This document shows, piece by piece, positions 24,761 through 33,286 of a stretch of 64,000 nucleotides of DNA. Position numbers and translations under genes: made by a program. The notes beneath the pieces are model-generated. The model was not told the DNA's origin, ran no database searches, and worked only from the letters and a program-made list of their open reading frames with translations. The stretch's first letter is position 1. Each line of letters opens with the position of its first letter. The stretch is from positions 62,001-126,000 of the forward strand of contig WYBM01000028.1 in the NCBI GenBank assembly GCA_011525915.1. The letters are read 5' to 3'. This DNA comes from Ardenticatenaceae bacterium (GTDB lineage: Bacteria > Chloroflexota > Anaerolineae > Promineifilales > Promineifilaceae).

Positions 24761-26698
24761 TTACAAGCCCAGATCATCAGCCACCCAGGCCAGCCCTACA
24801 TCTTCCAGGGTGGTGCGGGTGGGGACGCCGGTCTTAACATCCCAACCGGCCTGCTCAAAGTACATGTTCATGCCCACTTGCAGTTCTGCATCTTCCAACA
24901 GGATGCCATCGGAACGACCGCCACTGAGTGCTTTTTTGAACAACTTCTTGGGCAGCGTGTCCTGGTCGCGGGTCAACCCTTCACGGGCATTATACGCACG
25001 CATCAGGTTCAAGCGGCGGCGGCCAATCTCTTGAATCTCGTCTACAGTCACCTCCCAGCCGGTGGCGGCGGCATACAAATCGGCCATATCTTGGGGGCCA
25101 TACAGCTGCCAACCGGGGCCATAGACAAACTGGCAGACGCTGATGGTGTCTGCGGCACTGTAGTTGTATTGTGTCTTGAGGGCAAATTCTACCTTTTCCT
25201 CGTTTAGCACCTTGGTTGGCTGGGGCTTGTCCAGGCCAATCTGGCCCAGGAAACGATGGTAAGTGTTTTCATAGAGCTTGGGATGGTACATGGGGTCGTG
25301 CTCTGATGATTGATGATCAGCGCCAAACGGGTTGACGGCGTAAATGAGGCCCAGGCTGCGCTTGACGTGGGGCATATGCGCCGGCAGTTCCTGCCCCTTG
25401 ATCGTGAGCAGGTATTCGTGGCCGCGCCCCAGGCGGTCGGCGGCTTTGGCGGAGCCTTCGGCCAGCACGTCGCCAAAGCCTTCACGCTTGAGTGTCTTTT
25501 CCAGCATGGCAATCATAGCTTCGGCATTACCGTAACGCAGTTCGATGCCTTCGGTGTCTGCCACGCTGATGACTTCGTTTTCAAAACATTCCATGGCCCA
25601 AGAGAGGGTGGCGCCACAGGAAATGGTGTCTACGCCATATTCGTTACAAAGCTGGTTGGCGTAGGTGATGGCGTGGATGTCATCAACACCGCAGTAAGAG
25701 CCAAAGGTAGCAATGGTTTCGTATTCAGGGCCGCCATATTCGGGGATGAGTTTGTTTTGGCGATATTCGGATTCAACCACCCGCTTGCAGCGGATGATAC
25801 AGGCGTAGCAGGTGTCACGGCCGTCTTTATCTTGCCGGCCAGCTTCGGCGCCCCGCAGCAGTTCATCATAGAGCCGTTCCCCGCTGATGCTTTCTGCGCC
25901 TTCAAACGCGCCGCCATCCCAGTTACGGGTGGGTAAACCGCCGCCGCCGTGGTTGCCCATCACGGTATCGGCCGTGCCATATTTGCCAAAGGCTTCCATG
26001 TCACTGCCCGGCAGCTCCTTAGCGCCACGTTTGTGCAGCGAGGTGATCACCTTTTTGTTTCCCGGTGCTACTTTCTGTGAGCCGCGCACGGCAATGGCTT
26101 TTAGCTTTTTACTGCCCATAACAGCGCCTATACCGGTGCGCCCCCAGGCCCGGTTGCTCATGTTCATAACGGCAGCAAAGTTGGCCAGCCTCTCCCCAGA
26201 AATACCAATCTGGGCAATTTCGACACGGTTGTCACCTAATTCATCCTTAAGGATTTCGTCGACTTCCAGGGTCTTTTTGCCCCACAAGTGGCTGGCGTCA
26301 CGTAGTTCGGCTTCCCCGTCTTTGATCCACAGGTAGACGGGTTTAGCTGATGCTCCTTGAATGACGATGGCGTCAAAACCAGCATATTTTAGTTCAGCGG
26401 GCCAAAAGCCGCCCGCCTGGCTGTCGGCCGCGCCGCCGCTGCTGGGAGATTTACACGTGGCGGTGCAGCGGCTTTGCCCGCTGACGGGCAGGCCGGTAGG
26501 GGCGCTGGTGGCAAAGGTCAGGGTGTTTTCCGGGCTGAGGGCGTCGGCGCCCGGCGGCGTATTTTTCCAGAGATAGTACAGGCCCATCAGGCTGCCACCG
26601 GCATAGTGGCGATAAAATTCTTCAGAAGGATTTTCAATTTCGAGCTGTTGCCGGGTCAGGTCTACATGCAAAACCTTGCCGGTGAATCCGTGTAACAT
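24761..26698 (-). CDS. Aldehyde ferredoxin oxidoreductase family enzyme (W/Mo-bis-pterin)
   Basis: 645 residues from ATG 26698 (MLHGFTGKVLHVDLT), with AAAAAGGAGC upstream. An in-frame upstream start would add 12 residues. The N-terminal domain has YAGGSLMGLYYLW and SAPTGLPVSGQSR (pterin contacts). The iron-sulphur motif DTCYACIIRC (C-x2-C-x3-C) is in mid protein, and a further conserved Cys lies in ISCGATLSWAMEC. Residues CGVDDIHAITYANQLCNEYGVD are typical of AOR domain 2-3. It oxidises aldehydes to acids with ferredoxin. The exact substrate (AOR, FOR, GAPOR or benzoyl type) is open. No ferredoxin or cofactor-synthesis gene is adjacent. Confidence 0.93.
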   Translation of the reverse strand: MLHGFTGKVLHVDLTRQQLEIENPSEEFYRHYAGGSLMGLYYLWKNTPPGADALSPENTLTFATSAPTGLPVSGQSRCTATCKSPSSGGAADSQAGGFWPAELKYAGFDAIVIQGASAKPVYLWIKDGEAELRDASHLWGKKTLEVDEILKDELGDNRVEIAQIGISGERLANFAAVMNMSNRAWGRTGIGAVMGSKKLKAIAVRGSQKVAPGNKKVITSLHKRGAKELPGSDMEAFGKYGTADTVMGNHGGGGLPTRNWDGGAFEGAESISGERLYDELLRGAEAGRQDKDGRDTCYACIIRCKRVVESEYRQNKLIPEYGGPEYETIATFGSYCGVDDIHAITYANQLCNEYGVDTISCGATLSWAMECFENEVISVADTEGIELRYGNAEAMIAMLEKTLKREGFGDVLAEGSAKAADRLGRGHEYLLTIKGQELPAHMPHVKRSLGLIYAVNPFGADHQSSEHDPMYHPKLYENTYHRFLGQIGLDKPQPTKVLNEEKVEFALKTQYNYSAADTISVCQFVYGPGWQLYGPQDMADLYAAATGWEVTVDEIQEIGRRRLNLMRAYNAREGLTRDQDTLPKKLFKKALSGGRSDGILLEDAELQVGMNMYFEQAGWDVKTGVPTRTTLEDVGLAWVADDLGL

Positions 26699-26904
26699 GG
26701 GAAATGCTCCTTTTTCTTTAACGCAGAAGCGCAAGGGCGCAGGGATAAGGTTGCTTCTATTCTACTTTGTGGCAGGGCAGAAGCAAAGGGGAAGGGGCAC
26801 GGCCGTGGCCACCTATCTCTCTCATCCAACAAGCCCCCTGTTGGCTCTGGGCCTGGCTGGCCTGGGCTCGTTTGCTGCCGGTGCAGGAATCAGCAAAACA
26901 GGTA

Positions 26905-27894
26905 TCACGGTGGGGCGTCAGTATGATCTTGAGCTCGAGAGGGGGGGGCAGGGGCGCTCAGTTCCAACTTTTTGAGACGGTAAAGCGTTTCCTGGGTGAG
27001 CTGGCGGTGTTTGCTGGTGATGTCTGCCTGGACGCCAAAGAGAAAGATGAGCAAGCCCACCAACAGCAGGCCGGTGCCGATAGTGACAGACTGAATGAAC
27101 TGATTGGGCCGGCCCCACAAAAAGTAATAAAAGAAACGCAGCCACAACAACAGCCCGGTGACCAGAAAGGGCACGGCCGTGTACGTAAACGTGCGCAGCG
27201 GTTCATAAAAGGCATACAAACGGATGATGGTGCTGGCCTGGGCTTTGATAAAGTGCCACATGGAACGCTGCAGACGTGACGGCCGTGTGGGGTTGTTGGT
27301 TTCCACCGGAATGCTCACAATCGCTAAGCCCATCTTGCCGGCCTGAATGATGGTGTCCAGGGTGTAACTAAAGGGTGTCAGGATGTTTAAGCGTAGGGCC
27401 GCGTCACGGGTGTACGCCCGAAAGCCGCTGGGGGCGTCTGGCACGTCGGTGCCGCTGACGGTGCGCACCGTCCAACTACCCAGCTTTTGCAACCGCCGCT
27501 TCATGGGCGAAAAATGGGCGATCTTGTCCACCTGCCGGTTGGCGATCACAATGTCGGCCGCTGTAGACAGAATGGGGGCTACCAGCTCTGGAATGTAGTG
27601 ACCCGGGTATTGATTATCAGCATCGGTGTTGACAATGATGTCTGCCCCCAGGCGCAAGCTGGCGTCCAGCCCATCCTGGAAGGTGCGGGCCAACCCCATA
27701 TTGTGCCGATGGCTGATGATGTGGTTTACGCCACACCTTACCGCCACCGCTGCGGTGCCATCTGTGCTGCCGTCATCGATGACCAACGTCTCAATACACG
27801 CGATGCCAGGCACGGCCGTGGGCAGATCGGCCAGGGTGGCCGCCAAGGTTTCCGCTTCGTTGTAGCAGGGAATTTGAATAATGAGCTTCACCAT
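26905..27894 (-). CDS. GT2 glycosyltransferase, dolichyl/polyprenyl-phosphate sugar synthase-like, with two C-terminal TM segments
   Basis: 329 residues. The GT-A core begins IQIPCYNEAETLAATL, with DDGSTDG (41-47) and the DXD-like NTDADNQYPG. SGFRAYTRDAAL and YTLDTIIQAGKMGLAIVSIPV are typical of DPM1-like and DPMS-type enzymes. Two hydrophobic helices (about 240-262 and 272-294) anchor the C-terminus, as in bacterial GtrB/ArnC-like members. It would make polyprenyl-phosphate-hexose for cell-envelope glycosylation. It lies 33 bp after the ATL gene on the same strand. Confidence 0.9.
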   Translation of the reverse strand: MVKLIIQIPCYNEAETLAATLADLPTAVPGIACIETLVIDDGSTDGTAAVAVRCGVNHIISHRHNMGLARTFQDGLDASLRLGADIIVNTDADNQYPGHYIPELVAPILSTAADIVIANRQVDKIAHFSPMKRRLQKLGSWTVRTVSGTDVPDAPSGFRAYTRDAALRLNILTPFSYTLDTIIQAGKMGLAIVSIPVETNNPTRPSRLQRSMWHFIKAQASTIIRLYAFYEPLRTFTYTAVPFLVTGLLLWLRFFYYFLWGRPNQFIQSVTIGTGLLLVGLLIFLFGVQADITSKHRQLTQETLYRLKKLELSAPAPPSRAQDHTDAPP

Positions 27895-27927
27895 ATGTGG
27901 TGATGGGAGATAGGTGGAATCTCTACG

Positions 27928-28335
27928 CTACCCTTTTCCTTTTAAAATGTCATCTAATTCTACCAGGTGCAGCCCTTCCCAGAGGTAAATATCCAGGTCA
28001 ATACGGCCGTGTTCGTCTACCGCCACACCCTCTTGCCGCAGCATCTGGGCCTGCTTTTGTGCGGTTTGTTCGCGGTGATGAATGCTGATGCGCCCCTGGC
28101 TGTTGATCACGCGCTGCCAGGGGACGGTGGCCGAAGTGTAGGTGTCAGGACTGTTGGCAGTTTTGAGACTGCTCAGGGCATAACCCACTGCCCGCGCCGC
28201 ATTGGGATGGCCCAACATCAGAGCAACACGGCCGTAACTTGTCACCTTACCGGGGGGGATCTGCTGGATCACCTGGTATACCTGTTGGTAAAAATTGGAC
28301 ACTGTCATGGAAGGATCATAGCCAGGGAAGCCCAT
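27928..28335 (-). CDS. Alkyltransferase-like protein (ATL; MGMT family without active Cys)
   Basis: 135 residues. The MGMT C-terminal DNA-binding domain is clear (VYQVIQQIPPGKVTSYGRVA, RAVGYALSS). The active-site PCHR motif is replaced by PWQR in VPWQRVINSQG, the hallmark of alkyltransferase-like proteins, which bind O6-alkylguanine and channel it to nucleotide excision repair. The start at 28335 has CCAGGTGG upstream; an internal ATG at 28308 is the alternative. It is probably co-transcribed with the downstream GT2 gene. Confidence 0.9.
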   Translation of the reverse strand: MGFPGYDPSMTVSNFYQQVYQVIQQIPPGKVTSYGRVALMLGHPNAARAVGYALSSLKTANSPDTYTSATVPWQRVINSQGRISIHHREQTAQKQAQMLRQEGVAVDEHGRIDLDIYLWEGLHLVELDDILKGKG

Positions 28336-28493
28336 TTAGGCCACCTGGATTTTGCCAAATATTCACGCTTAATTTACGACCCGGTGGTGCAAGAGATGAT
28401 ATAACCCCCTGGCGTCAATAGACTCCCTGTGTATTTGACACCCTGTGTGTCCTAGATTTTGGGTGTTCTTGGTGGGTGAGTGGAGGCTAAGCT

Positions 28494-28880
28494 ATGATGA
28501 GATGGAATGTCCTGGTGGTGGACGATGAGCCGCTGACCCGTAATCTGCTGCGGTTAATGTTGGAGCCGGCAGGCTACAATGTTGTAGGCGCTGGTGATGG
28601 TTTTGAAGCTCTGGCGATGGTTAAAGCTGTGTCGCCTGACATTCTGATCCTGGATGTGATGATGCCTGCCATGGATGGCATTACGGTTTGCCGCAAATTA
28701 CGTGAAGAAGTGGAGACGGCCCGCCTGCCCATCATTATGCTCAGTGGCAAGGTGCACCGGGATGCTATTCAAGAAGGACTGGCGGCAGGGGCTAACCGGT
28801 ATCTGGCCAAACCGATGTCGCGGACAGGGTTATTGCAGGAGATGCGGGCGGTATTAGACGAAACGGCCGTAAACCCTTAA
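28494..28880 (+). CDS. Single-domain response regulator
   Basis: 128 residues, receiver domain only. Acidic pocket Asp10/Asp11, phospho-acceptor Asp54 (LILDVMMP), Ser84 and Lys106 (LAKPM) are all present. No output domain, so it acts by protein contact (CheY/DivK-like) or in a phosphorelay. GGAGG lies 12 nt before the ATGATG start. No histidine kinase is adjacent. A weak hairpin (28925-28940, followed by TCTTTT) may end the transcript. Confidence 0.92.
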   Translation: MMRWNVLVVDDEPLTRNLLRLMLEPAGYNVVGAGDGFEALAMVKAVSPDILILDVMMPAMDGITVCRKLREEVETARLPIIMLSGKVHRDAIQEGLAAGANRYLAKPMSRTGLLQEMRAVLDETAVNP

Positions 28881-29013
28881 ATGCTGCGTTACCTTGTGCA
28901 AACCATGGGTGTATGTAGGTTTTTGTCTATGCGCGTAGACTCTTTTAACCTTCCTGGGGGCTTCGCATACTAAACCCTTTGGCTACTCGTTCTGAAGGAA
29001 CTGTTGGAGAGAA

Positions 29014-29042
29014 GAAAAAAGCCACCGCATCAGGGTGGCTTA
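29014..29042 (-). terminator. Intrinsic terminator of the gltX-tRNA-Gln transcript
   Basis: On the minus strand AAGCCACC, a 7-nt loop and GGTGGCTT are followed by TTTTCTT (stem halves 29034-29041 and 29019-29026). It starts 5 nt past the tRNA 3' end. Confidence 0.88.
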
Positions 29043-29046
29043 GAGG

Positions 29047-29117
29047 CTGCGGGACCAGGAGTCGAACCTAGACTAGACGGTTCAGAGCCGCCTGTTCTGC
29101 CATTAAACTATCCCGCA
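29047..29117 (-). tRNA. tRNA-Gln (CUG)
   Basis: It folds as a full cloverleaf: acceptor TGCGGGA/TCCCGCA, D stem GTTT/GAAC with loop AATGGCA, anticodon stem GGCGG/CCGTC with loop CTCTGAA (anticodon CTG), variable TAGT, T stem CTAGG/CCTGG with loop TTCGACT, discriminator G. The 3' CCA is not encoded in full (CCT follows). It lies 98 nt downstream of gltX on the same strand and shares its terminator. Confidence 0.95.
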
Positions 29118-29215
29118 ATAGGTGGCCATTTTACCAAATTGCTGGGCCTCCGGCAAACGAGAATCTTGCCTGGCCATCGATCTTCCATCAACTGAAAGAT
29201 TAGCTGGAAAGCCGA

Positions 29216-30694
29216 TCAGGTTTCCAGCACAAACAGGGCAATCATCTCATCCAGCCGGGCCAGTGTACGTTCGCGGCCCAAGGCGATGATGGATTCAAAG
29301 ACTGGCGGTGATACTTCCTGCCCGGTAATGCCCAGTCGCAGCTTTCCCAGGAAGGGGCCAGGCTTGTGAGTGGTGGTGTGTTTTATACCAATGTCGCCCA
29401 AACCGGCACCCACGGCCGTTACGTCAAATGGTTGGATGGCGGCGATGAGGGTACGCGCTTCCTGATAAGCGGCTTTGGCTGCTTCCGGCGGCAATTTGTT
29501 GTCACTGAGGTCCACGGCCGTGGCTGTTAACGGCACCTTGTCAAACAAAAAGCGCAAAAAGGGAATGGCGTCTGGAAAGGTTTTCATACGCGGCTTCATG
29601 GCGGGCATGACCAACAGCAGCGAGGCGACATTGACCTCCCACCCTTCCTTTTCCAGAAAAGGCTTTACCGCTTTTGCCAGGTCAGTGATACCCATCTCTT
29701 GAATGTATTGCCCATTCAGCCAGGCCAGTTTGCTGTAAGGCAGTTTTACCGGTGCCGGACTGACGTCTGCCAGTTCAAAGTGGGCCAGGGCTTCGGTAAT
29801 GGCAAACTTTTCCCGGTCATCGCCAAATGACCAGCCCACGTTGGCTAAAAAGTTGACAACGGCCGTCGGTAGATAGCCGGCGTCTGCGTACTCGTCGGCG
29901 CGCACCAATACCTTTTCGCCGCTGTCCATAAAGGCCTGGTGGCGTTTACTGAGTTTACCTTTGCCGCTGGGGTTTAAAATCACCGGTAAATGTACCAGGG
30001 TGGGCAGTTCCCAGCCAAATGCCTGGAACAGGTTGACATGAATGGGGGCGGTATTGAGCCATTCTACACCGCGTGTGATGTGCGTGATCTTCATAAAATG
30101 GTCATCAACCACATGAGCCAGGTGGTAGGTGGGTAGGCCATTTGATTTGAGCAAAACGTAGTCGGTAAACTGGTCATTTTGGAAGATAACATCACCACGC
30201 AGCAAGTCAGGCACGGCCGTTTCTCCAGTCAGGGGCATCTTAAACCGCACCACAAAGGGCTTGCCCTGCGCCTCCAGGTCGGCTGCCTTGTCAGCCGGGT
30301 ACTCCCGGTAGCGGCGATCATAACCGCCAGGCACACCCTGAGCGCGCATGGCTTCCAGCTCTTCCGGGGTGGCAAAACATTTATAGGCATGCCCGTGGCC
30401 GATCAACCAATTGGCAAATTCCTGGTAAAGGTCTTTGCGTTGTGTCTGAATATAAGGACCATAAGGCCCGCCAATGTCTGGGCCTTCGTCCCAGGTAATA
30501 CCAAACCAGTGCAGGCTGCTCATCAGATTTTCTAAGGCGCCAGGAATGGTGCGTTTGGTATCGGTATCTTCAATGCGTAAGATAAATTGGCCGCCATGCT
30601 TACGGGCGTACATCCAGCCAAATAAAGCTGACCAGACGCTGCCAATATGCAAATATCCGGTTGGACTGGGGGCAAAGCGTGTACGTATTGTCAT
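29216..30694 (-). CDS. gltX: Glutamyl-tRNA synthetase
   Basis: 492 residues, class I synthetase. APSPTGYLHIGS contains the HIGH-equivalent HIGS (17-20). KLSKRHQ near residue 250 is the KMSKS-equivalent. The family block LRIEDTDTKRTIPGALENL follows the N-terminal signature. The C-terminal anticodon-binding region is of bacterial type. The tRNA-Gln gene directly downstream on the same strand suggests the enzyme may be non-discriminating and charge tRNA-Gln with Glu for GatCAB amidation. That is an inference from linkage, and no gat genes are in the window. Confidence 0.97.
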   Translation of the reverse strand: MTIRTRFAPSPTGYLHIGSVWSALFGWMYARKHGGQFILRIEDTDTKRTIPGALENLMSSLHWFGITWDEGPDIGGPYGPYIQTQRKDLYQEFANWLIGHGHAYKCFATPEELEAMRAQGVPGGYDRRYREYPADKAADLEAQGKPFVVRFKMPLTGETAVPDLLRGDVIFQNDQFTDYVLLKSNGLPTYHLAHVVDDHFMKITHITRGVEWLNTAPIHVNLFQAFGWELPTLVHLPVILNPSGKGKLSKRHQAFMDSGEKVLVRADEYADAGYLPTAVVNFLANVGWSFGDDREKFAITEALAHFELADVSPAPVKLPYSKLAWLNGQYIQEMGITDLAKAVKPFLEKEGWEVNVASLLLVMPAMKPRMKTFPDAIPFLRFLFDKVPLTATAVDLSDNKLPPEAAKAAYQEARTLIAAIQPFDVTAVGAGLGDIGIKHTTTHKPGPFLGKLRLGITGQEVSPPVFESIIALGRERTLARLDEMIALFVLET

Positions 30695-30736
30695 AATTTC
30701 CCCTTTGGAAAGATTGCGGCGGGGAGTATACAGGAA

Positions 30737-30771
30737 TTGGTCGTCAGTATCCAGTCATCAGCCAGTGGACC
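30737..30771. repeat. ACTGA-type intergenic repeat between rodA and gltX
   Basis: The spacer reads TTGGTCGTCAGTATCCAGTC then ATCAGCCAGTGGACCA. It belongs to the same degenerate TCAGT/CCAGT family as the blocks at 15.4, 55.3 and 60.3 kb. Confidence 0.6.
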
Positions 30772-30786
30772 AAAACGGATAACTCA

Positions 30787-31896
30787 TTAACCAAATTCTT
30801 GTTTGCGGTGCCGCATAAGGACGGATTGCACAATACCAATAGCAATGAAGAGGGTGGTGAGGGAACTGCCACCATAACTGACAAAGGGAAGCGTCAGGCC
30901 GGTAACAGGTAACAACCGTACGTTCATGCCAATACTCACCGTGGTTTGGAAAAAGAGAATAGCCGCAATGCCCACACAAATGAGTTTGCCGGTCGGGTCT
31001 GGTGTCATGAAGGCCACGCGTAAAATCCGCCACAAAATAAAGGCCATCAGGCTCAGGACAACCAGCGACCCAAAAATGAGCCCCATCTCTTCAGTAACCA
31101 CAGAGAAAATGAAGTCGGTGTGCTGTACACGCAAGAACCCCAGCTGGCTTTGGGTGCCATTAAGATAACCCTTGCCAAAAAGGCCACCGGACCCAATGCT
31201 GATTTGGGCCTGTTCAATATTAAAAATAGCTTCTTCGTCGGCACCTTCGGGGTTGACGAAGGTAGTTATTCGTTCTTTTTGATAATCCTGCAGCAAGGGG
31301 AATACGGCCGTTAATCCTATGATGCCAATCAGGGCCAACAGCATAAAATGGGTTAATGGCAGCCCCGCCAACCAGATCATGACAAACCACAAGACCAGGA
31401 AGACCAAAGACATGCCTAAGTCTGGTTCTAGAAAGATAAGGGCCACGGGAATGGCAATATAAACGACGGCCGTGACTGTATTAGAAAATTGATGGATTTT
31501 ATGGCGGCGGTGGGCCAGAAATTGGGCAAAGGTCACTGCCAGAAAGACACGCCCAAACTCTGAGGGTTGAATACGGATTTCTGGCGTGATCTGAATCCAG
31601 CGCCGGGTCTCGTTACCAAAGGCGCCGGCTACCAGTACAAAGATAAGGGCGGCTACCAGGCCAACGTATATGTACCAGTGTATGGAGGTTAAGACGCGGT
31701 AATCGATGGAGGCGAAGATTAACATAATGCCGAAGCCAATGGCGGCCCAACGCACCTGGGCCGCAGGCAGGGGCTCAAACGCCGGTGCGCCCGTGATGGC
31801 GCTGCGGATCATCAGCACGCCGTAAGCCGTGAGTAACAATACGCCGGCTACCAGCCAGACATCAAAGTAGCGCCAGGTAGATGTGCGGGAGAACAT
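30787..31896 (-). CDS. rodA: SEDS peptidoglycan glycosyltransferase RodA
   Basis: 369 residues with about ten hydrophobic segments. Polymerises lipid II for cell elongation with a class B PBP. The family signatures are IQPSEFGRVFL, the EPDLGMSLVFLVLW block (with the catalytic-loop Asp) and the C-terminal LPVTGLTLPFVSYGGSSL. It lies just downstream of the min genes on the same strand, 132 bp after minE, a division/shape cluster common in bacteria. A T9 run precedes the start and may be the terminator of the min transcript. Confidence 0.95.
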   Translation of the reverse strand: MFSRTSTWRYFDVWLVAGVLLLTAYGVLMIRSAITGAPAFEPLPAAQVRWAAIGFGIMLIFASIDYRVLTSIHWYIYVGLVAALIFVLVAGAFGNETRRWIQITPEIRIQPSEFGRVFLAVTFAQFLAHRRHKIHQFSNTVTAVVYIAIPVALIFLEPDLGMSLVFLVLWFVMIWLAGLPLTHFMLLALIGIIGLTAVFPLLQDYQKERITTFVNPEGADEEAIFNIEQAQISIGSGGLFGKGYLNGTQSQLGFLRVQHTDFIFSVVTEEMGLIFGSLVVLSLMAFILWRILRVAFMTPDPTGKLICVGIAAILFFQTTVSIGMNVRLLPVTGLTLPFVSYGGSSLTTLFIAIGIVQSVLMRHRKQEFG

Positions 31897-32028
31897 AGCC
31901 TGGTATCATAAAAAAAAGCCGGCCATCTGGCGAGGGTAGGCTGTGGTTTTGCAGTATTTACTCATCTCTGTGGTGGATGATGCGTGCGAGGTGGACAACA
32001 GTTGGTTGACTGAATGCTGATCAATGGT

Positions 32029-32295
32029 CTAACGACGGCCGTTGGCCTGTATGGCCACCAAGGGCACTTCCGCAATCAACCGGCTTTCCCGTTCATCTTG
32101 GTCAACGTTTACTACCACGTCATCTGGGTTAATATCCAAATGTTTCACAAACACCTGGATGATCTCATCCTTTATTTGTGCCAACACGCCTGGGGAAACA
32201 TCGCTGCGATCATGAATTAACACCATTTGCAGCCGCTTTTTGGCCGTTGCCCCGCTTTTTTCTTGCCTGCCTAGAAATTTGTCTATCCAACTCAT
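32029..32295 (-). CDS. minE: Cell division topological specificity factor MinE
   Basis: 88 residues from ATG 32295 (MSWIDKFLG, the membrane-targeting helix). GTGGAG upstream is the ribosome site, and the GTG there is not the start. The anti-MinCD helix/strand (AKKRLQMVLIHDRSDVSP) and the dimerisation domain (LAQIKDEIIQVFVKHLDINPDDVVVNVDQD) are intact. It drives MinD release from the membrane and pole-to-pole patterning. The minD gene is 108 bp upstream, a gap with a GCTTGTCCAT/ATGGACGAGC hairpin (32374-32401) that could set relative expression. Confidence 0.94.
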   Translation of the reverse strand: MSWIDKFLGRQEKSGATAKKRLQMVLIHDRSDVSPGVLAQIKDEIIQVFVKHLDINPDDVVVNVDQDERESRLIAEVPLVAIQANGRR

Positions 32296-32373
32296 GGTCT
32301 TCTCCACTTTAGTGACCGTCTAAAAACAGCTTCCCGTTTTGCCGAAGGCAAGGTCACTTCGAGCTTGTCCATC

Positions 32374-32401
32374 AACACCGTAACTTAGTTATGGACGAGC
32401 C
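32374..32401. promoter_or_regulatory. Hairpin in the minD-minE spacer
   Basis: GCTTGTCCAT and ATGGACGAGC form a 10-bp stem (one G-U) with a short loop. No U-tract, so attenuation or mRNA processing is more likely than termination. Confidence 0.4.
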
Positions 32402-32402
32402 T

Positions 32403-33206
32403 TTAGTTTCCGCTGAACAGGCTGCTCAGCTTGCTAAAGAAGCTGCTTCTCGCCTTGATATCCATAAAAGGTATATCTTCACCTTCAAGGCGGCCGGCAA
32501 TGTTGCGGAATGCCTGGCTGGCGCTGGCACCATTGGCACCGTTTAAGGCCACGGGCTGTCCCTGGTTTGAGCCAATGAGGATATGGTCGTCTTCAGGGAT
32601 AACACCCAACAGCTGAATGGCCAGGATGTCAATAATATCTTCAATCGATAACATCTCGCCGCGGTTGACCATTTCTGGCTTCACCCGGTTGACAATAAGC
32701 CGGCCCGGTCCTTTTTCTTCGGCTTCGATCAGCCCAATGATGCGGTCGGCGTCACGAACGGCCGAGACTTCAGGGTTGGTGACGATGAGTACGTGGTTTG
32801 AGGGGGCGATAGCGTTGCGGAAACCACGTTCAATACCCGCCGGCGAATCGATGATAATGTAATCCATCTGCTGGCGCAGTTCATCACATACCAGCACCAT
32901 ATCGGAGGGGCTGACGGCCATTTTGTCCCGTGTTTGTGCGGCCGGGATGAGGTAAAGTTCAGGGTGGCGCTTGTCTTTGATCATGGCCTGTCGCAAACGG
33001 CAGCGGCCTTCTACCACATCTACCAGATCATACACGATGCGGTTTTCCAGCCCCATGACAATATCCAGGTTACGCAGGCCAATGTCGGCATCCAGGGCTA
33101 CCACCTTGCGCCCGCGCATGGCCAAGGCTGTTGCCAGGTTGGCGGTAACGGTGGTCTTACCGACACCACCTTTACCAGAAGTAACCGTAATCACTTTTCC
33201 GCTCAT
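32403..33206 (-). CDS. minD: Septum site-determining ATPase MinD
   Basis: 267 residues from ATG 33206 (MSGKVITVTSGKGGVGKTT), with AAAGGAGAA upstream. Deviant Walker A GKGGVGKTT, then ALDADIGLRNLDIVMG, and switch II YIIIDSPAGIE. The C-terminal amphipathic helix SSFFSKLSSLFSGN is the membrane-targeting sequence. It recruits MinC to the membrane. Order on the minus strand is minC, minD, minE, rodA. Confidence 0.96.
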   Translation of the reverse strand: MSGKVITVTSGKGGVGKTTVTANLATALAMRGRKVVALDADIGLRNLDIVMGLENRIVYDLVDVVEGRCRLRQAMIKDKRHPELYLIPAAQTRDKMAVSPSDMVLVCDELRQQMDYIIIDSPAGIERGFRNAIAPSNHVLIVTNPEVSAVRDADRIIGLIEAEEKGPGRLIVNRVKPEMVNRGEMLSIEDIIDILAIQLLGVIPEDDHILIGSNQGQPVALNGANGASASQAFRNIAGRLEGEDIPFMDIKARSSFFSKLSSLFSGN

Positions 33207-33286
33207 TGGATTCTCCTTTGGGAGATTGGAGGTCAAAGATTAAAGATTGGAAGACTGCTGAATCTTACATCTGCACTCTCTAAATC
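33207..33286. repeat. Second micro-repeat in the minC-minD spacer
   Basis: The spacer contains GGAGATTGGAGGTCAAAGATT then AAAGATTGG, that is tandem (A/G)AGATT units of 7 nt. It differs from the ACTGA family but has the same heptameric style. It falls just upstream of the minD ribosome site. Confidence 0.45.

Noticed and set aside
31897..31925. T9 run after minE as a strong intrinsic terminator
   Set aside because: The preceding stem is short and irregular (about GCC/GGC), so I do not list it as a feature.
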